In this document: piece by piece, positions 22,174 to 33,887 of the stretch
Position numbering within the stretch: position 1 is the first letter of the stretch
How the letters are laid out: every line of letters starts with the position of its first letter
Assembly (NCBI GenBank): GCA_030549175.1
Contig: JAUKUA010000003.1
Coordinates: forward strand, 5,704,001 to 5,768,000
Source of the DNA: Lasiosphaeris hirsuta
Taxonomy: Eukaryota > Ascomycota > Sordariomycetes > Sordariales > Lasiosphaeriaceae
DNA length: 64,000 bases
Direction of reading: 5' to 3'
Position numbers and translations under genes: made by a program
Notes under the pieces: model-generated
What the model was told of the DNA's origin: nothing
Seen by the model: only the letters and a program-made list of their open reading frames with translations
Database searches by the model: none

Positions 22174-22869
22174 TTTGGAATATTGATTGGGGCTGTGGTT
22201 GGGTTTGGAGGTGTTGATTTTGACGCGGAGTGAGGATTTTGATCAAGGTATGTCTAGGGGCAGGAGGGGATGAAGAGAGAAGGGATCAATAGGGGGATTG
22301 GCATATCGAACTTTGGTGTCTCGAGTCACAATCCTATTGGGATCCGGTGTGCCGATCACGTTTCAGGACCTCAGCTGATCATTGGTGAGCCCTCGGAGGT
22401 TGCATTGCAAACACGCCCGAATACTTGCCTGCAACAGAAATCCCTGCTATCCCCGGCTCTCCCCAAGAGGATTCGGTTTGTTCAAAGATTCTATCGGCCC
22501 CGGGTCCGCTCCGAGTGCAGCAACACCACGGCTCTAAGTGACAGGAACCCTAACCGTCCGGGTCACTTGGGAATTGTAACATGGAGACTTTCTCGTTGGT
22601 TGAGTCTGAGTCTTTGTTGTCTTTGTCTGCATACTTGGAAAATAGCATTGGAAGTGTTACAAAGTATCACAGCCTAGGAGTTCACAAACAATATGGTTGT
22701 GAATACTTGGAGGATCGGCAGTGAGACATTATTAAATAGCAAAATCTAAAGTTGTTGATGGAGTGAATGCGGTGCTGCATAGCTCACACAAGCCTTTATC
22801 ATCTTTGAAGGAACTACCTTGAACTTGACCAGGCTTCCTTTCCCGAGCAACTATCCACATCCCTCCGCC
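22174..22869. other. Intergenic, no gene recognised
   Basis: Separates divergent genes and holds no convincing coding signal. The last 130 bases are the leader of the orphan gene at 22870. Confidence 0.5.
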
Positions 22870-23676
22870 ATGTGCATCCGCATTGTCCCGGTGCACCCCT
22901 GGTGCGATTGCAACGACCCGGACCCTCTTCTCCAGGAACCGAAAACCTACTGCCCTCACCACGTTTACGTCCAGGACGATACTCCAGACAAGGCCAACGG
23001 AGAGACATTCGTCGGAAGCCACTCGGCGGTCTTTGAGGACGTCTTCCTCGGCGACTCGACCTCCTCGACGACCGAGACCGACCGCGAAGTCATCGCCACG
23101 CTCCGCCGGCCCCAAGCCCGCTGGAAACACTGCGAGGTGTACGAAGCCATGTGGACCGACTCCGACGGCAACGTTCTCGAGAACCGCGAGCTGAGCTGCT
23201 TCAACACGCCGCAGTTCAACACAGTGGCCTCGAAACCCCGCAAGACTTACTACCCTTGGGACGGCCTGTGTGACCATTGCGACACCTACCTGTCCCGGGG
23301 CCGCGGCATCGGGCTGCGCGTGGTGCGCCTGCACGAGGGCGCTCCCGCCAAGGATGCCATCCCTGGCACCCGCAGGTACGTGCTGCCTGATGGCAGTGAT
23401 CTTGATGAGGATGTCGTCGAGGCTATCGGTCAGAGGTCGCGCTATTGCCACCTCCAGATGTCGTTTGTCTACCTCGCGGACGAGTCGAAGGCCTATGGGG
23501 AGTTCAAGGTTGACAGGGAGAAGTCAGCCATCTTCCTGCTTCCCCCCTTTGAAACCTTGCCTGCCAAGGCCGCGGCCGAGCTGCCGGCTCAGACCAGCAC
23601 GTTGGGTGTGGTTACGCGGGCGGCTTTTAGGGTGGCGATGTTCGTGGTGAGGGGCTTGACCCGTCGGCGGACCTAG
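22870..23676 (+). CDS. Orphan 268-residue protein with Cys/His clusters
   Basis: Intronless gene starting MCIRIVPVHPWCDCND; the frame extends 51 nt upstream but only through a TTG, so the ATG at 22870 is used. Clusters of potential metal ligands are seen: HPWCDC (9-14), CPHH (28-31) and LCDHCDTY (133-140), in the order of a small zinc-binding module. The C-terminus is basic (GLTRRRT). No signal peptide or clear domain is recognised. Coding quality is good: GC-rich third positions and no stops over 268 codons. It may be a lineage-restricted fungal protein. Confidence 0.7.
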   Translation: MCIRIVPVHPWCDCNDPDPLLQEPKTYCPHHVYVQDDTPDKANGETFVGSHSAVFEDVFLGDSTSSTTETDREVIATLRRPQARWKHCEVYEAMWTDSDGNVLENRELSCFNTPQFNTVASKPRKTYYPWDGLCDHCDTYLSRGRGIGLRVVRLHEGAPAKDAIPGTRRYVLPDGSDLDEDVVEAIGQRSRYCHLQMSFVYLADESKAYGEFKVDREKSAIFLLPPFETLPAKAAAELPAQTSTLGVVTRAAFRVAMFVVRGLTRRRT

Positions 23677-24373
23677 TAAACTACTAACAGATTTGCTTGT
23701 CAATACGGATGGGAGTACAGGAGCATAGGGGGCTTTGCTTTCAGATACCCAATGTCGAGATGCTGGGTGGTCAGAACTTCAAGCTCTGTCAATCGCTCGG
23801 CACTTGGCACCTTTTCTCATATTACCAAATATAACAATACAAAATCGTTATCATAACTTGACTGATCCTGTTCCTTTTCAGAAAGAATAACCAAAACGTG
23901 ACTGCGACGACCTTATCGCTTCCGTGCAACCTGATGGCACAATGTAACCACCAAACAAGCATTGACCTGATGCGTGTGCCGACATGAGTGAGGATAGGGC
24001 CAAGGGACATAGGATCTATACTCACACTTCACAGAACATACCTGCACCGAATCTCGTACTAGACCTCCCATTGGACACAAGCCGCACTGCAAAGTTGCAA
24101 CTGGCGACACTGCGGTTACAATATACGCGGCATACAGCCGAGAAACGGGCAAATCCCACGCCATCTCGAACCCACGGAGCCTGTGTAACAACAGCCCCCC
24201 CCCCCCCCCCCCCGGCTGCCATGCCGTGTTAGAAACTCGGGGTATGTTATTCCCCCTCCTGTAGCGACAAAAAAAAAACATCAAAGTCAGAGGGGCCCCT
24301 TGGCACTTCACGGCACCTCCTGCCCCCGCCCTCTTTTCCTTAAACACACCGGCAAACGAAACCCAAGCATACC
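23677..24373. other. Intergenic, promoter of the sugar transporter
   Basis: Contains a C18 run (24196-24213) and an A9 run just before the transporter leader. No gene recognised. Confidence 0.5.
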
Positions 24374-26170
24374 ATGGCCTCCCTCAACACGCGTGATACG
24401 CCCTTCCGGCGCAACATGCGCTGCATGCTGATCTGCACAATGATGTCGCTCGCCAACGCGCAGTACGGCTACGACACGGCGACCATCGCGGCCTTCCAGG
24501 CCATGGTCGGCTTCCTCGAGGTGTTTGGGTACCGCGACGCGACGCTCAAGGCCGGCTGGGGCATCGACCCGACGGCGCAGCAGCTCATCACGTCCTTCCT
24601 CAATATCGGCGCCATGATCGGCGTGCTGTTCACCACGCACTTCTCCAAGTGGAAGTACGGCGGCCGGCGGGAGGGCATCTGGGTCGGCACCGTGATCGCG
24701 TTCGTCGGTGTGGCCGTGCAGCTGGGCACTGATAAGATTGCTGCTGTGGTTGTCGGGCGCGCCCTCGTCGGGATCGCCAATGCCTTCTACATCACATTTG
24801 CGAATGCCTATATCAGTGAGGTCGCGCCGAGGCATTTACGCGGGGTTTTCGGTGGTGTGTTTGGCATCATGCCGGCGATTGGCAGCACGATCGGAACGGT
24901 GACAGTCTACTTCTCCAAGAGCGTCGAGGGTAGGCTTTGCTACCAGATACCGCTGGCCTGCCTGTTTTTCTTCCCGGCGGTGCTGGCCGTGGCCGTCTTC
25001 TTCATTCCCGAGTCGCCGAGATGGCTGCTCGTGAAAGGCAGACCGCAGGAGGCGGAAATTGCGCTGAGAACACTCCGTGGCGGCTCGCTGAGTGAAGAGT
25101 TGCTTCAGGAGGAGTTTGTCGAGATGGTCAACGGCATTGAGCTGGAAAAGGCCACTGCTGTGGGCGCGACCTGGAGGGAGGTCTTTGAAGGCCCCAATTT
25201 GAGGAGAACCATCATCACCGTCGGCGTGTACTGCTCGAGGGTGGCAAGCGGACTGTGGGTGTTTATCGCCTATGGTGTAAGTGCCCCTTTTCGTCGGTTT
25301 CTTGAATTGGCCCGGTTGGCGACTGACAAGCACCTTGCAGACGTACTTCTTTCAGCAAGCTGGAGTTGCCGACCCCTTCGCCATGTCCATGTACAACTTC
25401 GCTGCTGGGGTTGCAGGCACCGTGTTTGCCATTTGGTGTTCGTACCAATACCTCGGGAGACGGCCAATGGTGCTGTTCGGGACAGTGGGAGCTATCATCT
25501 CCATGTTTGCCGCTGCACTTGGTGGCACCATCGCGCCTGGGTCGCCAGGGGCGGCAAAGAACTTCATGGCGTGGAATGTTATCTACAGCGTTGTGTATGG
25601 TGGCTTTGCAGCCACCATCGCGTGGCCTATCACGGCTGAGATTCCGAGTTCGAGACTGCGCGTCTTGACTCTGTCGATCGCGACCGGAATTGACTACGTT
25701 CTTGCCTGTAAGCCCAGCCCCCACTCCGTTGCGATATTCTGCAATTGTCAACTTATCAACTCTATCAAGGGCTTACCTCATTTTGTTCGCCTTATTTCAT
25801 CAACCCGAAGGCTCTCAACTGGGGGATGAAGGTAAGTCAATTCAGGCCTAGCTCAACACTTACATACTAACCTATCATAGTACTGCTGGCTGTGGGCAGG
25901 CTCTAACGTTGTCGCCTTAGGTACGTTCTCTCCGCTTGTGGATACATCTGCTGCCTCTTTACTGACCAACCAGTCTTCTTCTACTACTGGCTGCCCGAGG
26001 TGAAGGGACGCTCGCTCGAGGAAATTGACGAGCTGTTTATCAAGAAGGTTAGCGTGAGGGACTTTGCTAAATACGAATGCGAATGCACGAAACAGGCACA
26101 CGAAATTGTGACACAGAAAAAGTCGGAGGCTGTGGTGATGCAGACAGAGGTCGGGAACGAAAAGGACTGA
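24374..26170 (+). CDS. MFS sugar transporter
   Basis: Five exons (24374-25276, 25341-25707, 25770-25831, 25881-25920, 25974-26170) sum to 1569 nt, 522 residues, the usual size for a 12-helix sugar porter. Signatures: QYGYDTATIAAFQA in helix 1, KYGGRREGIW (loop 2-3), VGRALVGIANAF with EVAPRHLRGVFGG, IPESPRWLLVKGRP at the start of the central loop, FFQQAGV at helix 7, YLGRRPMVLFG (loop 8-9), ITAEIPSSRLR, and the C-terminal WLPEVKGRSLEEID. These define the sugar/H+ symporter family of the plasma membrane. The specific substrate is not readable. The tail after residue 490 is charged and cytosolic. Confidence 0.94.
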
Positions 26171-26861
26171 GACGGTGAGGGCTTCTTCCATAATTCCCCG
26201 GTTGGCCCGTGTTTATCGACACGTAAGCTGCGGTACTTGCAGCAACGCCGAAGATGGCATGATAGATATATCGGTCATCAACCCAGAATTCGTTTCCCGG
26301 CCTTGGATGGTGCAGGGGGAATGAACCTTTGCGCAGGCGCTCTTGTATTATCGATGGTAATTTGGAAGTTGTGTGTGGGGGTTTTTGTCGGGGAAATGAC
26401 TCGTAAGGTCGCCAACGGCTAAGTACTAACGTACCCTGTTCCCCGCCTCCCATCCTCCCGGATCCCTGTCTCCTGGGAGGGACTACATTGCGGGGAAGGC
26501 GGTTAGAGACTTCACGAAAGGCCTCGCAAAAACGACGACTTTCTGTGGGGTGGTCAAGGGGCATCATGTAATCGCGGGACCAGAAGACATTTTTACGACG
26601 CGCGACGGGACTGCAATGGCATGGAAGAATAGTGACAATTCCAAGGTAGTTTTGGGCCCGGCATTTGGGGGGCACCGCTGACGTTGCGTCGTCTGACACA
26701 CTTACATATCCATACCGCCCGTACCTACCTATTTGTTCCCCTCGAACCTGAACACTGGCAAGCACGGGCGACCAGGCGAATAGGAAGCATAACTGAATCT
26801 TTTCATGCCATTAAAATTGATATTTTACCTAATTTAGCGAGACAAGATGGCCTTGCGACAT
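26171..26861. other. Intergenic between convergent genes
   Basis: Holds the 3' ends of the transporter and the rhodopsin-domain gene. Several overlapping frames, none convincing. Confidence 0.5.
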
Positions 26862-27998
26862 TCATTGACGGTTCTTACTGCTAGACGCTGTGCTCTGCAT
26901 GGTGTCGGTGCCTTGCGAGGACCCCCACGACCCATACCACCACCCGACATGCTGCTTTCTCAAGCTCGACATGGACGGCAGCACGTCCACTGTGTTGAGG
27001 CCGCGCACCGTGGGCGAAAAGCGAGGAAGGCCCAACCGGCGATGCAGCATTCCCTCGATTGGCGACTTGAGGAGCGGCGCACACGCCGCAATGATGAGCA
27101 CAATCTCCTCGATGCGAGTCCAGAGGTACAACGGCATCATGTCTCCCACCACGTTATCCGAGTTGTTGTCATAAGTTTTCATCGTAAAGAGCTTGACCAC
27201 CCCCGCACCCACCGCTAATAGTCCTAGCCCCATCAGCACGGAAACGAGCAGCTTCTCAACCGGCGACCGGCTCAGGCGCCAGATGATGAGCATAGGCTGC
27301 ACAGCAAAGAGTGCGTCGCTGAACATGCCAAAGGCTAAGAACGCTGTCAGTCCCAACTATCTACCGCATCCAACCATGCAAGAACGGCTCACCAATAAAA
27401 ACATAAGACATATTCCATATCCCCTCGGCGGGGATGCACTCGGCACCATCGACTTGCGCCCATATGGCTCGTATTGGCTGGCATTGGACGAGCTCGACAA
27501 TGTCGCAGCTGATCAACAGTGCTGCCTGCAGCACGATGGTTGCCCAAAGTACCGCCCTCCACGCTCTGCATGTCGTGAACTGCAGTAGCAGGCAGGCGAC
27601 CGAGATACGGCCAAAGCTCGACGCCCACAACGCAACAATAAATACGATGAATGTGGTGATGCCGATAGTTTCCTTGTCCTTATCGTTTAGGTACTGGGCT
27701 GGTCGACCGAAACCGTTCGCAACGGCGGCTATTGTTAAGGCGATCGATAACGCTTCTGCAAACTATCGGCGGAAAAGTCAGGATGGGGGTGTACCCTTTG
27801 AGGCCAGCGCCAACGGGAACGACTCACAAAAGCGATTGTTATTGTGTAGTCGGCGGCGTTGAGTCTGTACTTGGGTCGCATGCGCGTCCAGATACGGATG
27901 CTGTAAACGATAGTCGCCAGCGCAAACAACGGGACGAGCACAGCCAAGGTGGCTGGCCCTACCGACTTGTCTGGAGGCACGCCGCCTTCAGAGCTCAT
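26862..27998 (-). CDS. Seven-helix rhodopsin-domain (SAT4/PTH11-type) membrane protein
   Basis: Three exons (27998-27828, 27762-27393, 27334-26862) sum to 1014 nt, 337 residues. The start MSSEGGVPPDKSVGPATL leads into VLVPLFALATIVYSIRIWTR, the characteristic first helix plus R-x-R/W-T motif of fungal integral-membrane rhodopsin-domain proteins. Then follow FIVFIVALWASSFGRISVAC, FTTCRAW, CDIVELVQCQPIRAIW, MFSDALFAVQPMLIIWRL, PLYLWTRIEEIVLIIAACAP and a soluble Ser-rich tail. Members are putative G-protein-coupled-like receptors; PTH11 itself acts in host sensing. No CFEM domain is present at the N-terminus. Confidence 0.9.
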
Positions 27999-30970
27999 AA
28001 TCGGAGCATCAGGCCATCGACATAAAGCCCGGACCCAAACCGAATCGACTTTGGAGTTTGACAGACAGAGGGAGCTTGATAGATCTGGGAATGGTGGACG
28101 TGTCAAATTGAGGGGAATGTTAGCATCTTGAATGGCCGACTGGCGGGGCGATATCCTTCCCACCCTGTCCTTGTCTCGTCGAGCCCCTGGTTCGGACCCC
28201 CCTCGCAGATGGTCGTCTTCGGGGTGGCACGGGTGGGCATTGCTGGGGGACGCCACCGACGCGCTAGCAAGGCTCGGGGATGCGATCTATCACTCCCTCC
28301 GGCTTGAGGATTGGCCAGACTCCAGGATCGACGTGACCCGGCATCCTGGGACTGGAAGAAAGATTGCACTAGCTCCCTCTGCTCCCTGGCGCCCCGCGCC
28401 TGCCTCTCTCTCAGCCTTCGGCCATCGGCAAGCAGCGGGCACCCACACCATGTCTCGAAGACTTGAACCGAGCTCGAGTGCTGGGTGATGAGATTGAAGG
28501 AACACTCAGAGATCGTATGATCCAATACAACGGGGAGGGTGTCACGTATCTTTCATCTGACAGGCCATTACTTTGCTGCTCAGCTTCCGCCTTGGAGATG
28601 CCCTCATCTCTGTTGGGCTCTTTTCTTTGGACTCTGACGCATGAGGTGTGTCTTGCCGATCTTCACAAATTCCCAATCGTGATCAACTTTATGTCTCGGG
28701 GATCACACCGCCCCGGGAAACCCGTCAGAATCGGCGATGATAACAATTTCACCACCGTCACCGCCGTCGAGAATCGGCACCGTTTCTGCCATGCGACTTT
28801 GCAACCAGAACCATGCTGGCGGATTGGGCCCTTCTGGATTTGAAGGAAAAGGGCAAGGTGCCTTCCTCGACATGGTAACATGATGCGCCAAGACCAGGCA
28901 GTTGAACGAACCACCCGATTGGGCTCGGGGCCAGCTCCGCTTCTGTGAGAGCCTGCAGGCCCGCTTTGATCACGCCCTTGACGATTTTGCGCTGGTTGGT
29001 GGGTCGCCGGAGCGCCACCGGTACTTGGCGAACGCAATGACATTGGGAGAGAACTTGTCACGCAGAAGTTCAAACACGCCTTTCTCCCCAACATGCGTGC
29101 CTGCTTGGTCGACGTATCGATACTCCGACACTCCAATGCGCGATAGATTTCACATTCTTCATTTGAGCACACGAACTTTCAACGCATCCATCTCACAGGG
29201 TTGATCGTTGAGATCGCCACGAATGCAACCAGCGGAGCCACTCTCAGCACTCCGATTCCGAGTCGACAAATGTTCGCCCACAGTCGATTTGACCATCTAC
29301 ACTCGCAGTTCGCCTACCTAGGAATGATATTCTTCGCCAAAGCACCTGCCACTGCAAGTCAATTGCTGGATCATGTTCTTCCCCTTCATGGTGGAAGCAC
29401 AAGAGGGATGTAGCTCGTGATTCGGCGCTTCGGGTAGCGGATTGTTTGGTGTTGCACCGCTGAGCATCGACTTGACGTTTACTTGAAATCGTCGAGATTC
29501 CTTGACCATTGGCATTACCTGCCTAGCACAGGATGCATGCGATTCTCAAACTCTCAACAGCTATCGTTCTCAGCATTCCTTCCGTTGGGATAGGCGATAG
29601 GTCCACACTGCCACCTTCACTGGACGCCGCCCGGCAGGTCCCGGGCGATCAATTGAGCCGCTTCGACGCTCGAAGTGCGTTGCTACAAGTATCAACATGC
29701 TCAAGGTTTGCTGTTTCAACCCCTATCCGAATACATAATTATCTTGTTGGATGCTGAGAATAATCTTCAAGTGAAGACAGTTCCGAGACGAGCCTTGAGT
29801 AATTGTCGGCCTCCCAGGTTGCAAGGCTAGTTGCCTTTGGGTCAGTGCCATTTCATTCTACCCCTCGACAACATATCCATCTCTGGCCGGGCCGGTGTGT
29901 GGTTCTCTCGTCCACTCCAGGCAACGCTCCATGGTTCGGTGTTTGGTGTTTTTCGGTGTTTGAGAGATTTGTACGGCCCGTACCTTCACCCTGCATAGCA
30001 TCTGGAAATCTAATATCCTACTCGTGGAGATTGACGCTGAAGTCGTCGCTGTCTTAGGAGACGCCCTGCGATCCACTGGCTGGGAAGGCTCTGAAGGCCA
30101 ACACCCCTTGAAGCTGATGGGATTCGCTGCTGGGTGCGGCGGTCGCATTGTGGCCGCTGGAATGGTAAAAATGTGTGCTTGTTGACCAGGCTCCGAGGCT
30201 GTTCTGGTGATTAAACGATTCAATCGAATCATTCTCACGTTACGCGACAGTCGTGGGCTGTCGTGGTCACATCTTATCCGATGAGTCTTCGCCAACTCTT
30301 TATTTACGGAACCCCACCTTGCCCGGCAGCAGTTATTCTGGCGCGGATGCGCTTCTACGTAGTAGACAGCCCAAAATAACTACCACTGTTCCAGGTGGGT
30401 AGCCCAGAAACGTACCCGGTTCAGGCAATGGGAAAATCCCGGGCGAAGGGACCTAACGCAAGGCGCGCAATGTATGGGGGAGAAGCTGCAGGCGCCTAAC
30501 CTCAGAAAACAACACGCAAATTTGGGCTGTGCGTGGTCGTGAAGTGGGGGATATTCTGTTTCATTTGTCAAAGGATGTGGCATCCCATGGAACATTGTCT
30601 TGCTCTGGGCCAATGGATGTCGCACCGGCCTTGTTTTGTGTGGTGCTGGTGGTGGCTGCGACGATGTGTGTCCCCGCAGAAGGCGGCTGAGTTGGGTCAA
30701 GCACTGCCAAGCCTGAGAGCCTCGTCGGGTCTCTGCCGCGGTCGCATCGTGGTACACTACATACCCAACTTTCGCCATCTTCGCACTCGAAGATTGCGTC
30801 ACCTCTCAGCATTGCCCTTCCAAACTGGAAATTGATGCGATACAAGTAGGGCCCCTTCCAGTGCCTCCTTCGAACGCGCCAACACCCTTGTTTTGGGTCT
30901 GCTTCAATTTTGGTAATCGATAGTGTCGGCCGTGTGCGCCTAGCTTCATCCATCGCTGTCACCACTCATC
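27999..30970. other. 3-kb gene-poor region with weak coding fragments
   Basis: Minus-strand pieces near 28750-29130 read as coherent peptides in two frames (YRYVDQAGTHVGEKGVFELL, then TNQRKIVKGVIKAGLQALTE), suggesting a degraded gene. A plus-strand piece ending at 30180 (NILLVEIDAEVVAVLGDALR, GFAAGCGGRIVAAGMVKMCAC without start) may be a terminal exon. A 74-codon ATG frame at 29533 begins with a hydrophobic segment. None can be called confidently. Confidence 0.35.
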
Positions 30971-33117
30971 ATGGCGGATCATTCCCCGCAATCCGAACGT
31001 GGGCCCAGACCCGGACTGAAAAGGACCAAGACCAAATACAATTTCTTCAATCCAAAGCTCAGGGACAACAGCTACCCCCTGGGAGACGCATACGGCGAAA
31101 CGCAATTTGGGGAGATCCGTAAGAGTGAGGCATGGAAAAAGCTGGCTCCAGAGTAAGCATACTTATCGCTGCACTTTCGCAGACATGCTCATGTACTGAA
31201 GAGGAGGTACCGCGCTAACGCTCGTGGCAGAAACCCTGAGCTTTATCCGTATCTCGCCCATGTAAAGCACCTAGGGAACGCATGGCCCCATTTGAAGCCC
31301 CTCGCAGACTTTATGGAAACCGGGACTGTGCCTCAGCGCTGGGAGCTACCCAAGGAGGAGGACAGTAACAAGCAAAAAGCTAAAACGATTATAGAATGGA
31401 TGAAGAAGGTAATTGGAGTCTCCACTGGTGACACAAAGCCGACGGATCTCGAGGCTGGCAATGCCACTGTGGAAAAGGACGCTAGGGAAACACCCGATGA
31501 AAAGCTCGATTCCGAAAAGCCAAAGCACCCAAAGCCAGAGCCTAAAGACCGCATCAAGAGAACGAACGTCACTCGGCTGGACTTCGGGACGGATGAAGTG
31601 AAGTCAAAAGACTTTGATAAAGCAGAAGAATTAAAGAAAGACTTGGAGTCTGGGCAGCAAGAGAGCCCTGCCAACTTGGAGTTCCGACTTTTCGTCGTCG
31701 AGGACCTTTCGAGAGATGTCATTGAGATCCTTGGGTCCAAGCTGAACATCGACCCCTCTTTCTTTCGTTCACAGATCATGGACTATGCATGGTATAATGT
31801 GCGAGATCCATACAGGGACCCGCCTTCCTTGAACATCACTGCCAGGCACCGGCCTTGGGTTCAGCTGCGCTTTGTCACTGCGAGGTATTACCCGACACAC
31901 AAGGACTTCAAGGAAGCTTTCAACCTGTCTCAGACATTCAACGTCATGCGACGCCCGGATGAGGATGAGAACAACCAGGGTTTCTGGGATGACCCGGAGG
32001 CCAAGATTGGTATCTCAAGAACGCGAGCATCTTTGTGGGTGAATCCTCTCACCCATAGTCCAGGGCCTAGAATTGGTGAGTGCTCTCAAACGCCTGTCTC
32101 TTTGGTATTTCGGAAACACTGACGGTTTCTTCAGGGGTTTTACTGCTTGATCCCACAATCGATGAAGGCCAGCCGCTGTGGGGACACTTTCCCAACTGGG
32201 AAGCGCCGCCCTTGTCAAACGAGAATGGTCTCAAGAGACTCCCCAACTCGTTCAAGGAGCGCTTCGTGCACTGGGCCACAAGGAAAAACGCCTTCGAGTT
32301 TCCTTACCCACCAGACGAAAATGCTGCGGCAACTGACGGCCAAGCTAGTCTGCTGAGCGCCAGCAAAACCTCGATTCGCGGCCCCTGGGACGACGCCCAA
32401 GCGCCGATGCGGATCCTGCTGCATATGGTCTGCGAAGAGTGGTTGACCATCTCGGATTACATCAAGACACGACTCAGCCTGATCGACTGGGAAATCTCAC
32501 ACCCACAGTTCTTTCTCCGGGACTCCGACGGCGGACACAATATTGACGTCGCCACAAAAAAGCTGCACGTCTGGAGACGATGGGTGCCGCTTTGCCGCGA
32601 GATGCTTTCCGAGACGCTGGACCGCGTGTTCAACGTGCCGCTAATACAGACTGCGACGGCAGGAGGAAATAAGGTGATTCACGACGACTCCCAACACAAC
32701 TCGCTACCTAGTTTGCCGACTACCCCGAACATCAAAGACTACGCGCATGACTACACGCTGCTTTTGTCGTACATGGAGGAGTACCAGAGCCGAATCGACC
32801 GCCTCAGCACTGTGGCTACGGCATTCATCAGCATCGAGGATTCCCGGCTGAGCTACAATGCGAGTAGGAAAGTCGGCCTGCTTACTTGGCTAGCGACATT
32901 TTTCCTCCCCCTGAGCTTCATCGCGTCGATATTCTCTATGCAAAGCGATGTATCCCAGCTCGAGGAGACCATCCAGCTGTGGGCCAAGGTTGCATTTCCC
33001 ATGACGGCGGGGATAGTTGTGCTGTGGCTGGTCATGGTACGATTTGTCGACACTCCAACGTTTCAAAGTTTCTATCGCGCTTACTTCAAAGGGGATAAGT
33101 CGGTCAAGAAGGCTTGA
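30971..33117 (+). CDS. CorA-like divalent-cation transporter family protein
   Basis: Three exons (30971-31152, 31231-32075, 32135-33117) sum to 2010 nt, 669 residues. A long hydrophilic N-terminal region (with a Lys/Glu/Pro-rich segment around 150-220) is followed by a helical region (LLSYMEEYQSRIDRLSTVAT, FISIEDSRLSYNASR) and two C-terminal membrane helices (VGLLTWLATFFLPLSFIASI at 589-608 and about 628-646). This is the CorA fold. The loop after the first helix reads FSMQSD where true Mg2+ channels have GMN, so transport activity is doubtful; many fungal CorA-like proteins deviate in this way. Probable plasma or organelle membrane. Confidence 0.88.
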
Positions 33118-33887
33118 TTGATTCAAGCTCTCTTGTTTTGTTCCTTGTTTCCTTTTTGCTGGGATTATTCTCTGTTGACAACAAAGACATGGGCTTGGCG
33201 AATGTTGTCATAGACACCTTTTTTTTTTTTTTTTCTCGGTGTGCGGTGCCGAGCCGTTGTTGTCTCTCTACACATGTTGGGATTTCTTTCTAATTCTACA
33301 TCGTCTAATGCTACCTCAATAGTCTTTCCCGATAACACTTCCTGGCCCAGTTTATTAGGCGCAAGATCTGAGCACCGACGAGGTATCAAGAGTCGGTCGC
33401 CCGAATCGAGATATGTCCAATAGGTTTGCCTCGGCTATAGTTGCCGTGACACGAAAAATGGGGCGCGCGAGGACGGGACCAATTCCCGAGCCTGGCACTG
33501 GTCCGGAAATTGTCGTTCAACGACAGACCCACTCACCTGAGTAACTATTCCCAATCCTATATGCGCATAGGCATACAGTCACTCACCAACATGTAGGAAG
33601 CAAACCATTTTGGCATCGGCGATCTCTGAGCTATACGCTGGCAGTGGCTTACTGGCTTTGGCCAAAGATGGGGGCTGATCCGCAAAGCACAATGGTGCTC
33701 AAGGAAACCAACCAATCAGGATCTAATTGGCCAGCGCTCAAATCACACGTTGAAACCGTACAAAATGTTCACAACTACCGAAGCATAGCATCTTGCTTGA
33801 GCAACAAATGCTCAGCTTGGCATCATTTACCCCCTGGTTTCAAGTATTTGTCATCTTCCGCTCGCAGTTGCTTCGCCACTTAACAAC
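33118..33887. other. Intergenic, no gene recognised
   Basis: Includes a long T run (about 33219-33236), probably just downstream of the CorA-like gene's 3' end. Nothing else recognised. Confidence 0.5.

Noticed and set aside
30561..30965. 134-codon minus-strand frame upstream of the CorA-like gene
   Set aside because: Lies in the probable promoter of the divergent gene, lacks recognisable features and overlaps another frame.
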